This document shows, piece by piece, positions 48,080 to 57,942 of a DNA stretch of 64,000 bases (positions within the stretch are counted from its first letter, which is position 1; every line of letters starts with the position of its first letter). Made by a program: the position numbers and the translations under genes. Where the stretch lies: positions 1 through 64,000 of the forward strand of contig NZ_JAUASX010000007.1 of the NCBI RefSeq assembly GCF_030345715.1, written 5' to 3'. The DNA is from Solimonas sp. SE-A11. GTDB taxonomy: Bacteria; Pseudomonadota; Gammaproteobacteria; Nevskiales; Nevskiaceae. The notes under the pieces are model-generated. The model did no database searches and was not told the DNA's origin. It worked only from the letters and a program-made list of their open reading frames with translations.

Positions 48080-49518
48080 CGCCGCCGAGCCTGCGCAAGG
48101 CCGCTCAACGTCCGCGGCTGGTAGCCGTGTCCAATCGCGTGACGCATCCGCGTGGTGCCGCCCGGGGCGGCGGCCTGGCGGTGGCGCTGCTCGACGCCCT
48201 GCGTGAGCGCGGCGGCCTGTGGTTCGGCTGGAGCGGACAAATTTCCGATCATCCCGACACACGCCCGGCGGTGGTGGAATCGGGCCCGATCCGGCTCGCG
48301 ACCATGGACCTCAGCCAGGCCGAGCACGATGCCTACTACAACGGCTTCGCCAATCGATGCCTGTGGCCGCTGTTCCACCTGCGCCTGGACCTTACGGCAT
48401 TCGATCCCCAGCACTACGATGGCTACATGCGGGTGAACCGCCGCCTGGCGGGCGCACTGTGGCCCTTGCTGCAGGACGATGACCTGATATGGATTCATGA
48501 CTATCACTTGCTGCCCTTCGCCGAGGCGCTGCGCGAGCAGCGCGCCAAGCAGCAGATCGGCTTCTTCCTGCACATCCCCTTCCCGGTCCCGGAGATGTTG
48601 ACGGCACTGCCGCATTACCGCGACCTCATGCGCAGCCTGTTCTCCTACGACCTGCTCGGCTTCCAGACCGAGGACGACGTGCAGCGTTTCCGCGATTGCG
48701 CGGTCCGCGAGTTCGGTGCGCAGTTGCGCGGGGATACCATCACCGCTTTCGGCCGGCGCCTGACGGCCAGGGCCTTCCCCATCGGCATCGACGCACGCGA
48801 GTTCGCCCAGATCGCGGGGTCGCCGACGGCGCAGCAGGAATTCCAGCGCGTGCGGGCGCACCGGGAAGATCGCACCGTGATCGTCGGCGTCGATCGGCTC
48901 GATTACACCAAGGGCATTCCCGAGCGTTTCCGCTCGGTGGAATGCCTGCTGGATCGCTACCCGGATACCCATGGCCAGGTGGAACTGCTGCAGATCGCAC
49001 CGACCAGCCGCGGGGAGGTGCCGGAGTACATGGCGATCCGCCGCGAGCTGGAGCAGATCGCCGGCAACATCAACGGCCGCTACGCCCAGCTCGACTGGGA
49101 GCCGATCCGCTACATCAACCGGCCGCTCGGCCGGCGCCAGCTCGCCGGCATCTACCGTGCCAGCCGCATCGGCCTGGTGACGCCGCTGCGCGACGGCATG
49201 AACCTGGTAGCCAAGGAATATGTCGCCGCACAGGATCCGGCCGATCCCGGTGTGCTGGTGCTGTCACGCTTCGCCGGTGCGGCGCGGCAGATGCAATCCG
49301 CGTTGATCGTGAACCCCTACGACAACACCGCGGTGGCCGACGCGCTACAGACCGCGCGCTACATGTCGCTGGAGGAGCGCCGCAATCGCCACGCCGCGCT
49401 GATGCGAGACCTGCTGCGCGACGATGCCGACGCCTGGCGCGAGGCATTCCTGGAGGAGTTGCAGCGCTGCAGTGCCCAGCGTGAGGAACCGGCCTCTCCG
49501 ACGGCGCAAGCCGCCTGA
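48076..49518 (+). CDS. otsA: Trehalose-6-phosphate synthase
   Basis: 480 residues, GT20 family. It starts [28 protein letters not shown]-like with the glucose-6-P/UDP binding GG motif; further motifs [51 protein letters not shown] and the C-terminal [16 protein letters not shown]. It joins glucose from UDP-glucose to glucose-6-P, the first step of osmoprotectant trehalose synthesis. It is coupled to otsB by a 4-base overlap. Confidence 0.96.
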   Translation: MTPPSLRKAAQRPRLVAVSNRVTHPRGAARGGGLAVALLDALRERGGLWFGWSGQISDHPDTRPAVVESGPIRLATMDLSQAEHDAYYNGFANRCLWPLFHLRLDLTAFDPQHYDGYMRVNRRLAGALWPLLQDDDLIWIHDYHLLPFAEALREQRAKQQIGFFLHIPFPVPEMLTALPHYRDLMRSLFSYDLLGFQTEDDVQRFRDCAVREFGAQLRGDTITAFGRRLTARAFPIGIDAREFAQIAGSPTAQQEFQRVRAHREDRTVIVGVDRLDYTKGIPERFRSVECLLDRYPDTHGQVELLQIAPTSRGEVPEYMAIRRELEQIAGNINGRYAQLDWEPIRYINRPLGRRQLAGIYRASRIGLVTPLRDGMNLVAKEYVAAQDPADPGVLVLSRFAGAARQMQSALIVNPYDNTAVADALQTARYMSLEERRNRHAALMRDLLRDDADAWREAFLEELQRCSAQREEPASPTAQAA

Positions 49519-49553
49519 GAAGCCCCGCTGATTTCGCGGTAACGCGCGTTCCG

Positions 49554-49793
49554 CTACTCCGTCGTTCCCCTCTTGGTCTTGGCATCTTCTGCCTTGCGCG
49601 GCCGCAACATCTCCTCACCCTTGCCGATCGCCGCGTCGGTAGCTTCCTCGCGCCGCGGCACGCGGCTGGGCCCCAGGCGTGCACCCTTGCTTCCATCACC
49701 TGACTTGTGTGTGGTCGGCGCCGGGAGCTTGCGGACATGTTCTTCCTTGGCTTCACCGGTGACGATACCGCTGGTCTTACGCTCCTGCTTCAT
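49554..49793 (-). CDS. Small charged hydrophilic protein
   Basis: 79 residues, rich in Lys, Arg, Glu, Gly and Thr, without hydrophobic segments: MKQERKTSGIVTGEAKEEH then KLPAPTTHKSGDGSKGARLG. GGGAG stands 7 nt before the ATG. No family recognised. Its composition and place inside the stress module suggest an intrinsically disordered stress protein, an inference only. It converges on otsA. Confidence 0.6.
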   Translation of the reverse strand: MKQERKTSGIVTGEAKEEHVRKLPAPTTHKSGDGSKGARLGPSRVPRREEATDAAIGKGEEMLRPRKAEDAKTKRGTTE

Positions 49794-49824
49794 CGCTGCG
49801 CTCCCGCCGCGCTAGGCGGCCTTG

Positions 49825-49857
49825 AAAAAGAAAACCGGCGCGGTGGGGCCGCGCCGG
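49825..49857 (-). terminator. Terminator of the coiled-coil lipoprotein gene
   Basis: CCGGCGCGG / CCGCGCCGG stem with a 5-nt loop, then TTTTCTTTTTC on the minus strand. Confidence 0.85.
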
Positions 49858-49974
49858 CGAGAGAGGAGCGCTCGTGGGGGCGGCGCTCTGAGGGAGTTCC
49901 TTCTCCGCTATGCCGACCATCCATGTCGGCAGGGGTTCTGTATCAACAGGCAATCAAGCGGGGCGCGGACCTGT

Positions 49975-50445
49975 TCAGCCGGCGCCCGGCGTACTGTCCC
50001 GGCGGGTCTTGGCCTCGCTGAGCTTGCGTTCCTGTTCCGCCTTGGCGGCGTCGATGCAGGCACTGCGGTCGCCGCTGGGCAGACCGTTGCAGCGCTGCTT
50101 TTCCGTGTTGAAGGCGGCGTCGATTTGCGCAGACTCCACCTTGTACCGCCCCTCGGCTTCCTGCTTCAGGGTCTCGCCACGAGCCTGCATGTTGGTGAGC
50201 GCCGCGTCCGCCGCGTCCGGGTTGCTGGCGGCATCGAGCGTCGCCTGCGTCTCGGCCTGCTTGGCGGCAGCGATGTCCTGCTGCGCCTGGGCGCTGGCTT
50301 CGGCGACGTTCTGCTGGCCCTCGGTCTGGGCTTCGCTGATCTGCTCGGCGTTGGCCGCTTCCTTCGGCTTGCAGCCGGCCACGGCGACCAGGCTGGCCAT
50401 GGCCAGCGGGATCATCCATCCCTGCTTCAGACATCCGTGTTTCAT
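49975..50445 (-). CDS. Coiled-coil lipoprotein
   Basis: 156 residues from the ATG at 50445, GGAG 6-7 nt upstream. Lipoprotein signal with lipobox VAVAGCKPKE. The mature part is Ala/Gln/Glu-rich with heptad-like spacing (EQISEAQTEGQQNVAEASAQ), then a Cys pair (QRCNGLPSGDRSACIDAAK) that could form a disulfide. Such proteins are often tied to peptidoglycan/outer-membrane linkage; no specific family is assigned. Its promoter is the best sigma-54 match in the stress module. Confidence 0.75.
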   Translation of the reverse strand: MKHGCLKQGWMIPLAMASLVAVAGCKPKEAANAEQISEAQTEGQQNVAEASAQAQQDIAAAKQAETQATLDAASNPDAADAALTNMQARGETLKQEAEGRYKVESAQIDAAFNTEKQRCNGLPSGDRSACIDAAKAEQERKLSEAKTRRDSTPGAG

Positions 50446-50500
50446 CGTGTGCTCCTGCTTCGGTATGCGGCGGCGTCCCTGCCACCGGCCTGGATTCAGG

Positions 50501-50516
50501 CGCAGGCTTCGTGCCA
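50501..50516 (-). promoter_or_regulatory. Sigma-54-type promoter of the coiled-coil lipoprotein
   Basis: On the minus strand: TGGCACGAAGCCTGCG. GG and GC are 10 nt apart; the -24 box is perfect TGGCACG and the -12 has TGC. It ends about 55 nt before the start codon. A CAACCAC / GTGGTTG dyad (50515-50541) overlaps its upstream edge. Confidence 0.65.
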
Positions 50517-50713
50517 ACCACCAATGGAATATAAGTGGTTGATTTTTAAAGGTGACGCGCCCCGCCATCGCCGCAGGTTCCATGCAATTCGCAGGGATTC
50601 AGGATGAATCCCCTGGAATCTGCATGCTCGCCCTCGCATATTGCAATCTGCATGATTTCCTCTCCGCAGGCATGCAGCTTGCCGGGGTGGTCGAGGGCCA
50701 ATCTCCTGCAAGC

Positions 50714-50737
50714 CTTTGAATAAAAAAGAATTCAAAG
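50714..50737. promoter_or_regulatory. Inverted repeat next to the BON-gene promoter
   Basis: CTTTGAAT / ATTCAAAG, perfect 8-bp arms with an 8-nt AT-rich spacer, directly upstream of the -24 element. A possible activator or repressor site. Confidence 0.4.
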
Positions 50738-50738
50738 T

Positions 50739-50754
50739 TGGTATGTCGCTTGCG
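50739..50754 (+). promoter_or_regulatory. Sigma-54-type promoter of the BON operon
   Basis: TGGTATGTCGCTTGCG: GG and GC spaced by 10 nt, a perfect CTTGC at -12 and TGG.A.G at -24. It lies 29 nt before the start codon. Confidence 0.6.
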
Positions 50755-50783
50755 GCCGTTGTCTGGAAGCCTGGAGAACCCCG

Positions 50784-51587
50784 ATGCGAACCTGGCGCTC
50801 GTGCCTGCTGATGACGACTTTGCTGTGGCCCCTGGCGACGCCGGCGGCGAGCCTGGAGCAGATCGGCCGTGAAACGCAGATCTACGCGGCGTTCGCAACG
50901 TCGGACGTCCTGCGTCCGTTGGGTTTGACGGTCAGCGCGGAGGGTGAGCGGGTGGTGTTGACCGGCGTGGTGGCCAGCGAGGAACAGAAGCGCCTGGCGG
51001 AGCAGGTGGCGCGGGAGGGTGGCGCGGGCGTGCCGGTGGACAACCGCATCGAGGTCGATGCCCGGCAGGCGACGGCAATGCAACGCGCACCTGAAGCGCC
51101 GGAGCGCGGCGTGCGTGAGCGCCTGCGCGACAGCCTGCTGGCGGCACGCATCAAGCTGCGGTTGCTGCGCGACGATATCGGCGGCGCGCTCGACGTGAAC
51201 GTCGACACCGTATCCGGGCATGCCCGGCTCCAGGGTATTGCCGACCGCCCCGAGGATCGGGCACGGATGATCCGCATCGCGGCCGCCACGCCTGGCGTCC
51301 GAGAGGTGGAAGAGCTTATTGCGTTGCGCGCTCCCGAGGGCGCGACACCGGAACTGGAGGCACCGCGTGCCTCCCTGGTGGATGCCTGGATCACGGCGAG
51401 GTTGAAGTCCTCGCTACTGCTGTCACGCGAGGTGAACGGTCATGCGATCGCCGTTGCCACCAGCCGAGGCGCGGTCCGTCTGAGCGGACGCGTCTCCACG
51501 CCGGCGGAGCGTTCGGCCGCCGTCGAGATCGCCCGGGGCATCAGCGGCGTCCGCGACGTGGACGCCAGCAGCCTGCGCACGGGCTAG
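50784..51587 (+). CDS. Periplasmic protein with three BON domains (OsmY-like)
   Basis: 267 residues with signal peptide (MRTWRSCLLMTTLLWPLATPAAS). Three BON repeats follow: about 35-90 (GLTVSAEGERVVLTGVVASEEQ), 110-180 (IGGALDVNVDTVSGHARLQG) and 195-265 (VNGHAIAVATSRGAVRLSGRV). BON domains bind phospholipid surfaces, and OsmY is an osmotically induced periplasmic chaperone. It heads a probable operon with the DUF2383 and CsbD genes. Confidence 0.88.
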   Translation: MRTWRSCLLMTTLLWPLATPAASLEQIGRETQIYAAFATSDVLRPLGLTVSAEGERVVLTGVVASEEQKRLAEQVAREGGAGVPVDNRIEVDARQATAMQRAPEAPERGVRERLRDSLLAARIKLRLLRDDIGGALDVNVDTVSGHARLQGIADRPEDRARMIRIAAATPGVREVEELIALRAPEGATPELEAPRASLVDAWITARLKSSLLLSREVNGHAIAVATSRGAVRLSGRVSTPAERSAAVEIARGISGVRDVDASSLRTG

Positions 51588-51632
51588 TGCCGGCGACAGG
51601 CCCCGGCCATTGACGAATAGAGGAGTGCCGAC

Positions 51633-52070
51633 ATGAAGAACGCAAGCCAGTTGAAGGAACTGGTGCAGGTGGCCCGCGACGGCGCGGAGTTCTATGAACA
51701 GGCCGGGGGGCAGGTTCAGGACGCGCAATTGCGAGGCCTGTTTGCCCAGATGGCTGCCGCCAAGCGCGAATTGATCAACGGGCTCTCCGCCAGCATCGCC
51801 GCCAGCGGCGAGGACGTGCCGCACGGCGGCACGCTGGCAGGCAGCCTGCAGAAGGCCTATGGCCAGGTCCGCGCCGCCGTGGCGCGCAACGAGAACCGTG
51901 CCTGGGTGGCACAGCTCGAGGATGCGGAGGATCGCCTGCTGGAGCACATGCGCCGCGCGATCCGTGAAGCCGACGATCCCTCGGTGCTGGGCCAGCTCGA
52001 GGCTTATCTGCCCCGCGTGCGCGACTGCCATGAGCAGATGCGTGCGCTCAAGCAGCGTCTGGCGGCCTGA
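51633..52070 (+). CDS. DUF2383 (PA2169-type) four-helix-bundle protein
   Basis: 145 residues without signal peptide, almost entirely helical: LKELVQVARDGAEFYEQAGG, LRGLFAQMAAAKRELINGLS, a long third helix and YLPRVRDCHEQMRALKQRLA. It belongs to the ferritin-like/PA2169 family of unknown function, often beside CsbD and other stress genes. It is 46 bp after the BON gene and 46 bp before csbD. GAGGAG lies before the ATG. Confidence 0.82.
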   Translation: MKNASQLKELVQVARDGAEFYEQAGGQVQDAQLRGLFAQMAAAKRELINGLSASIAASGEDVPHGGTLAGSLQKAYGQVRAAVARNENRAWVAQLEDAEDRLLEHMRRAIREADDPSVLGQLEAYLPRVRDCHEQMRALKQRLAA

Positions 52071-52115
52071 TGGCCGCGTATTGATGTTTTTCACCAACCA
52101 AGGAAGGAACGACAC

Positions 52116-52322
52116 ATGAACCAGGACATCATCAAGAGCCAGTGGAAGCAGCTCAAGGGCGAGATCAAGCAGAAGTGGGGCAAGCTCACCGACGACGATC
52201 TCACCCTGATCGAGGGCAAGCGCGACGTGCTGGAAGGCAAGATCCAGGAGCGCTACGGCCTGGCCAAGGACAAGGCCTCGGAGGAGATCCGCGCGTTCGA
52301 GGAACGCCTGTCCAAGCACTGA
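52116..52322 (+). CDS. CsbD-family general stress protein
   Basis: 68 residues: MNQDIIKSQWKQLKGEIKQK with WGKLTDDDLTLIEGKRDVLEG, the CsbD signature, and a charged C-terminal helix. It is a small, soluble, stress-induced protein of unproven biochemical role. AAGGAAGGAA precedes the ATG. It is last gene of the BON-DUF2383-CsbD unit. Confidence 0.93.
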   Translation: MNQDIIKSQWKQLKGEIKQKWGKLTDDDLTLIEGKRDVLEGKIQERYGLAKDKASEEIRAFEERLSKH

Positions 52323-52336
52323 GCCCGCAGGCATGA

Positions 52337-52370
52337 AAAATCCCGCACACCTTCCGGTGTGCGGGATTTT
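52337..52370. terminator. Terminator shared by csbD and the DUF1328 gene
   Basis: 15-bp perfect stem (AAAATCCCGCACACC and its complement) with a TTCC loop and A/T tails, between two convergent genes. Confidence 0.93.
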
Positions 52371-52425
52371 GCGGCCGGGGAGCAACAGGAACCGTCCCGT
52401 TGGCTCCCCGGTCAATTGCAGTAGA

Positions 52426-52593
52426 TCAGGTGGCAGGCGGACGACGACCCAGCACCAGCGAGATGACGAACAGCACCAGGAACACCAGGAACAGCAGTTT
52501 GGCGATACCGGTGGCAGTGCCGGCGATGCCGCCGAAGCCCAGTGCAGCGGCGATCAGCGCGATAACCAGAAAAACAATGGAGTAATAGAGCAT
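52426..52593 (-). CDS. DUF1328 (YtjA-like) small membrane protein
   Basis: 55 residues from the ATG at 52593 (GGAGGAG upstream). [40 protein letters not shown] and [10 protein letters not shown] form two membrane helices joined by a Gly-rich turn, the DUF1328 pattern. Proteins of this family are stress-induced and found beside CsbD genes. It converges on csbD. Confidence 0.93.
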   Translation of the reverse strand: MLYYSIVFLVIALIAAALGFGGIAGTATGIAKLLFLVFLVLFVISLVLGRRPPAT

Positions 52594-52638
52594 GGATTTT
52601 CTCCTCCTCGGTTGGGGCGGGTACGACAACATTCGGAT

Positions 52639-52654
52639 ACCAAGCCTCGTGCCA
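52639..52654 (-). promoter_or_regulatory. Sigma-54-like element upstream of the DUF1328 gene
   Basis: Minus strand TGGCACGAGGCTTGGT: perfect -24 TGGCACG, -12 TTGG in place of TTGC. It ends 45 nt before the start codon. Confidence 0.42.
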
Positions 52655-52739
52655 TTTAAAAAATCCTTTTATATCAATAGCCTGATCGAAAGCTCGCACA
52701 AGCGTTCCGGCGCCTTGCAGGGCCCAGCAAAGCGTTATC

Positions 52740-52752
52740 GTGCAATTTGCAC
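52740..52752. promoter_or_regulatory. Inverted repeat just upstream of the AlgB-like gene
   Basis: GTGCAA-T-TTGCAC, perfect 6-bp arms, 15 nt before the start codon and overlapping the leader. It could be an autoregulatory site. Confidence 0.35.
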
Positions 52753-52767
52753 TCAAGGAGCCCGGTC

Positions 52768-54132
<1,365 letters not shown>

Positions 54133-54176
54133 AGCCCGGCTTGCTCCGCGCCCGCGGGAGCAAGCCGCCGGCGCCC

Positions 54177-54731
54177 TTACTTCTGCAGCATCTGCGTCAA
54201 TTGCTCCAGCTGCTTCTGCTGGCGCTCGATGACCTCGGTGAGCTGCTCCAGGCGCAGGGCGTCGAGCTTGTCGTGCAGCGCCATGATCTCGATCTCGGCC
54301 TTGAGGTTGACCTCGTAGTCGTGGGTGGCCATCTGGCGGTCCTTGGCGGACTGCCGGTTCTGGCTCATCAGGATCACCGGCGCCTGCACCGCCGCCAGCA
54401 TCGACAGCACCAGGTTGAGGAAGACGTAGGGATAGGGATCGAAGGCGGTCTTGCCCAGGATCTCGGTGTTCAGTACGGTCCAGCCCAGCAGGAAGGATCC
54501 GAACAGGCTGATGAACAGCCAGGAGCCGCCGAAGGCGGCGACACGGTCCGCGAGGCGCCCGCCGAAGCCGGTCTGCTCGTCGATCAGGCGGTTGGGATCC
54601 TCGGTGCTGGCCTGGCGGCGGGCGGCACGCGCCAGCGCACGGCGCTCCGACTGGTCCAGGTGGTCGGGGCTGCGGCCGAACCAGCGAGTGGCGGCTTCGA
54701 GGTAGTTGAGGGCGGCCTTCTTCTTGGTCAT
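54177..54731 (-). CDS. DUF1003 inner-membrane protein
   Basis: 184 residues from the ATG at 54731. It starts MTKKKAALNYLEAATRWFGR; the DUF1003 core has FGGSWLFISLFGSFLLGWTVLN and YPYVFLNLVLSMLAAVQAPV (two membrane helices) followed by MSQNRQSAKDRQMATHDYE and a C-terminal coiled coil (LEQLTEVIERQQKQLEQL). Function unknown. The frame stays open to 54878 upstream, but that stretch lacks a plausible start. It converges on the AlgB-like gene and is the last gene of the stress block. Confidence 0.88.
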   Translation of the reverse strand: MTKKKAALNYLEAATRWFGRSPDHLDQSERRALARAARRQASTEDPNRLIDEQTGFGGRLADRVAAFGGSWLFISLFGSFLLGWTVLNTEILGKTAFDPYPYVFLNLVLSMLAAVQAPVILMSQNRQSAKDRQMATHDYEVNLKAEIEIMALHDKLDALRLEQLTEVIERQQKQLEQLTQMLQK

Positions 54732-55027
54732 GTAGGGCGGTCTCCTGGGTTCACGGCACCATTGGGCTTGCCTCCATCCTGATGCGTCACCGCGCCTCGC
54801 GGAAGACCTCTCCGGCCGCCTCCTCCGAGCGGGATGGCAGGCACCAGTCAGGCTCATTCCGCGGGGGCCAAGCCCCACCGCTTATCCCCCCAACGATACC
54901 GCTCAGAGAAAAACTACTGCAATTTGAGTAGGTTAAATCCTATCGACGGTGTAACTATCCCCATGGTCAATTAAACACCGGCCGCTGCGCCAAGAACGGC
55001 GGACCGGCGAGTTCCATGGAGGAAGAG

Positions 55028-56956
55028 ATGTCGCCGAGCCGTCCCCCCGCCCGCGCGCCGCGTCTGGCTGCGCCTGCCACCCTGCTGCTGGCCGCCGGCT
55101 GGGCGGCCCCCGCCGCCGCCGGTTCCTTCGAGATGTTCGGCCTGGAAGGCAGCTACCAGCTGCAGGGCAGCTATGCCCTGGCGGTGCGCACGGAGAGCCC
55201 GCACGACGGCATCATCAACACGCCACCGAGCCCGAAGATCCCGATCCCGGATTTCATCAAGTTCAACGAGTCGAACAACTACGACGACGGCGACCGCAAC
55301 TTCCGCAAGGGCGACATCGTCAACAACCGCGTGTCGCTGCTGGGCGAACTGCAGCTGAGCCGCGGCGACTACGGCGTGCTGCTGCGCGGCGACGCCTTCT
55401 ACGACCGCGTCTACCGTGGCTACAACCACAACGACTCGCCCGAGACCCTGAACCGCACCGAAGGGCGCCACAACTTCCCCTTCGAGGGTGATCCACAGGC
55501 CTTCACGGACGAGGCGGCGTTCTACGACGGCCGCCGCGCGCGCCTGCTCGATGCCTATGCCTACGGCTCCTGGTACGTCGGCGACGAGGGTGCGCTGAAC
55601 CTGCGCATCGGCCGCCATATCGCGGCCTGGGGCGAGAGCCTGTTCTTCTCCGGCATCGCGCTGGCGCAGTCACCGGCCGACGCGACCAAGGCGGCGGTGC
55701 CGGGCGCGGACGTGAAGAGCATCCTGCTGCCGGTCAACCAGATCTCGATGCAGTTCGCGCTCAACAGCAAGCTGACCCTGCTGGGCCAGTACAAGCTGGA
55801 GTACAAGGAGACCGAGCTCAATCCCGTGGGCGAGTTCTTCTCGGTCAGCGACGTGGTGGGCCCCGGCGCGCAGTTCATCTGGGGCATCGAGAACCCGCTG
55901 TACCTGGCCAACCTTTCGGACCTGAACCTGCTGTCCTCGGACCTGCCCGAGACGGTGGACCTGCTCAACGATCTGCTCAACCTGAACCTGCCGATCCAGG
56001 GCGTCACCGGCCTGCTCGGTGGCCTGCTGGACCGGCTGGACCCGATCCTGCCGGACCTCAACCTGCCGCTGGGCCTGATCCCGCAGCCGAACGTGCCGCG
56101 CTACATCAACGTGGAGCGCAAGCACGACATCCGCCCCAGCGACCACGGCCAGTGGGGCGCGGGCCTGAAGTACCAGGTAACGCCAGAAACCAACGTGGGC
56201 CTCTACCGCCTGCGCTACCACAACACCACGCCGGCGCCGGTGCAGAACTACGACTACGCCGTGCTGCTGCCGGGCGTCGGCGGCCTGCCGGACCTGACGA
56301 CGCAGGCGCTGGGCCTGAAGGTGCCCACCACGTACAATATCCGCTACTTCGACGGCATCGACATGACCGCCATGAGCTTCTCCACGACGCTGTTCGGCGT
56401 CAGCGTGGGTGGCGAGGCGATCCTGCGCGAGGGCATCGACCTGCTCGTGGACGTGGACGGCGGCCTGCTGGGCCCGGTGCCCACGCCGAGCCGCGGCGAC
56501 GTGGTGCAGGGCCTGCTGTCGGGCCTCTACACGGTTGGCCCGGCGCTGTTCTGGGACGCGCTGACCGTGGTCGCGGAGGGCAGCTACATCCACGTGCTGG
56601 ACGTGGACGCCGCCTGCGGCCCCACCAGCTGCTCCAACGACCTGACCTACGACACCGACGCCTGGGGCTACTCGCTGCTGGTGCTGATCGACCGCAAGAA
56701 CGTGATCGACGGCTGGGACCTGCAGATCCCGCTGTTCTGGCAGGGCATCGGCGACGGCCAATCCTCGATGCTGTCGGGCCTGGGCTCGCTGATGGGCGAG
56801 GGCGACCGCCGTGCCAGCGTCGGCGCAAACTTCACGCGCCTGCAGCAGTTCACGGTGGGGGTCAGCTACAACGCCTACCTGGGCGACCCGCACTTCCGCA
56901 AGCGGCCCTATGCCGACCGCGACTTTGCCGCGTTCACGATGAAGTACCTGTTCTGA
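55028..56956 (+). CDS. DUF1302-family outer-envelope protein
   Basis: 642 residues. The ATG at 55028 (MSPSRPP) is preferred over 55016 because GGAGGA at 55018-55023 is the ribosome-binding site. Signal peptide ends APAAAGSFE. Porin-like features: aromatic-rich beta strands, W-Y-F content and terminal KYLF. DUF1302 proteins are the partners of DUF1329 and RND-type exporters and are induced on hydrophobic substrates in Pseudomonas. A Leu/Asp/Asn-rich stretch (about 298-357: LLNDLLNLNLPIQG, then LPDLNLPLGLIPQP) looks like an inserted amphipathic helical or loop region. It is followed by a TetR gene that may control it. Confidence 0.88.
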   Translation: MSPSRPPARAPRLAAPATLLLAAGWAAPAAAGSFEMFGLEGSYQLQGSYALAVRTESPHDGIINTPPSPKIPIPDFIKFNESNNYDDGDRNFRKGDIVNNRVSLLGELQLSRGDYGVLLRGDAFYDRVYRGYNHNDSPETLNRTEGRHNFPFEGDPQAFTDEAAFYDGRRARLLDAYAYGSWYVGDEGALNLRIGRHIAAWGESLFFSGIALAQSPADATKAAVPGADVKSILLPVNQISMQFALNSKLTLLGQYKLEYKETELNPVGEFFSVSDVVGPGAQFIWGIENPLYLANLSDLNLLSSDLPETVDLLNDLLNLNLPIQGVTGLLGGLLDRLDPILPDLNLPLGLIPQPNVPRYINVERKHDIRPSDHGQWGAGLKYQVTPETNVGLYRLRYHNTTPAPVQNYDYAVLLPGVGGLPDLTTQALGLKVPTTYNIRYFDGIDMTAMSFSTTLFGVSVGGEAILREGIDLLVDVDGGLLGPVPTPSRGDVVQGLLSGLYTVGPALFWDALTVVAEGSYIHVLDVDAACGPTSCSNDLTYDTDAWGYSLLVLIDRKNVIDGWDLQIPLFWQGIGDGQSSMLSGLGSLMGEGDRRASVGANFTRLQQFTVGVSYNAYLGDPHFRKRPYADRDFAAFTMKYLF

Positions 56957-56977
56957 GCTGACCGGCGCAGCACCCAG

Positions 56978-57007
56978 AGGCGTTCGCCACGGCGAACGCC
57001 TTTTTTT
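56978..57007 (+). terminator. DUF1302 gene terminator
   Basis: AGGCGTTCGCC-AC-GGCGAACGCCT followed by seven T. Confidence 0.92.
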
Positions 57008-57060
57008 ATTTCGCACGCCCTATTCAGGGGGGTCGTCGCGGCGCGGCGCTTGGAGTACAA

Positions 57061-57714
57061 ATGCACATGACTGTCGCCTCCGAAAAACGACCCGCCCGCT
57101 GGTCCCGCCGCAGCGAAGCCCGCCCGGGCGAGCTGGTGCAGGCCGCGCTGGAGCTGTTCGTGGAACGGGGCTATGCCTCCACCCGGCTGGAAGACGTGGC
57201 CCAGCGCGCGGGCGTCAGCAAGGGCACCATCTACCTCTACTACGGTTCCAAGGAAGAGCTGATGCGCGCGGCCATCCGCCTGGCGGTGCAGCCCAAGCTG
57301 CAGTTCGCCGAGGAGGTCATGGAGCGCTCGGACCGCAGCACGCGCGACATGCTGCGCCTGATCGCGGCCAACTGGATGGAGGACAACAGCCGCTCCGCCA
57401 GCCGCGGCATCCTCAAGCTGCTGGTCTCGGAATGCCGCAACTTCCCCGAACTGGGCCACTTCTATTGCGAGGAGGTCATGCAGCGCGGCCGCGCCTTCTG
57501 GCTGCGCCTGCTGCGACGGGGCATCGAGCGCGGCGAGCTGCGCGACATCGACCCCGATGCCTACCTCGCCGTGGTGACCGCCCCCCTGACCCTGCTGACC
57601 ATCTGGCAGCACTCCCTGGGGCTGTTCGAGAAACCTTCCATCGATCCCAGGGTCTACCTGGAAACCTATGTGGACATGCTGTTCCAGGGACTGGGCCGCC
57701 ACGGCCAAGCCTGA
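57061..57714 (+). CDS. TetR-family transcriptional regulator
   Basis: 217 residues. The HTH is ALELFVERGYASTRLEDVAQ and RAGVSKGTIYLYYGSKEEL (about 30-70). The helical ligand domain follows, with Trp/Leu-rich segments typical of FadR-like acyl-CoA-sensing members, though the ligand is unknown. ATG codons at 57061 and 57067 could both start it. It lies downstream of the DUF1302 gene in the same direction, behind a terminator, so a regulatory link is only suggested by proximity. Confidence 0.9.
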   Translation: MHMTVASEKRPARWSRRSEARPGELVQAALELFVERGYASTRLEDVAQRAGVSKGTIYLYYGSKEELMRAAIRLAVQPKLQFAEEVMERSDRSTRDMLRLIAANWMEDNSRSASRGILKLLVSECRNFPELGHFYCEEVMQRGRAFWLRLLRRGIERGELRDIDPDAYLAVVTAPLTLLTIWQHSLGLFEKPSIDPRVYLETYVDMLFQGLGRHGQA

Positions 57715-57744
57715 TGGCACGGCTGTTGCTCGACTGGAATCGTC

Positions 57745-57942
57745 ATGGATAACCCTTATCTCCAACTGCCCGAGTGGCAGTGCCTCCTGCGTGCCGCTCG
57801 CGGCGCGTCCGTTTCCGATGCCGGACTGCCGGTGCTGGCCCGCCTGCAGCAGCTTGGCCTGCTGATCCGCGCGGGCAGCGGCCGCCATCTGGTCACGGCC
57901 CGCGGCCTGCAGATGCTGCAGCAGCCCGCCCAGGCGGCCTGA
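57745..57942 (+). CDS. Small hypothetical protein (winged-helix-like)
   Basis: 65 residues: MDNPYLQLPEWQCLLRAARG and ARLQQLGLLIRAGSGRHLV. The helix-turn and beta-hairpin pattern (..LQQLGLLIRAGSGRHLVTARG) resembles a short winged-helix domain. It starts 31 bp after the TetR gene with GGAA about 6 nt upstream. Whether it is expressed is uncertain. Confidence 0.45.
   Translation: MDNPYLQLPEWQCLLRAARGASVSDAGLPVLARLQQLGLLIRAGSGRHLVTARGLQMLQQPAQAA

Larger units (their letters stand above)
50446..50783. other. Divergent regulatory region between the coiled-coil lipoprotein and BON genes
   Basis: 338 bp without a gene. It contains two back-to-back sigma-54-type promoters (50501-50516 minus, 50739-50754 plus), each with an inverted repeat directly upstream (50515-50541 and 50714-50737). 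The remaining part is AT-rich and unassigned. Confidence 0.6.

Noticed and set aside
49573-49815. Plus-strand frame overlapping the small charged protein at 49554-49793
   Set aside because: The minus-strand frame has a GGGAG ribosome-binding site at good spacing, while the plus frame has none.
54780-54900. Possible riboswitch-like leader before the DUF1003 gene
   Set aside because: The minus strand can form GC-rich hairpins, but I found no conserved core of the yybP-ykoY, ykkC or other classes I know.
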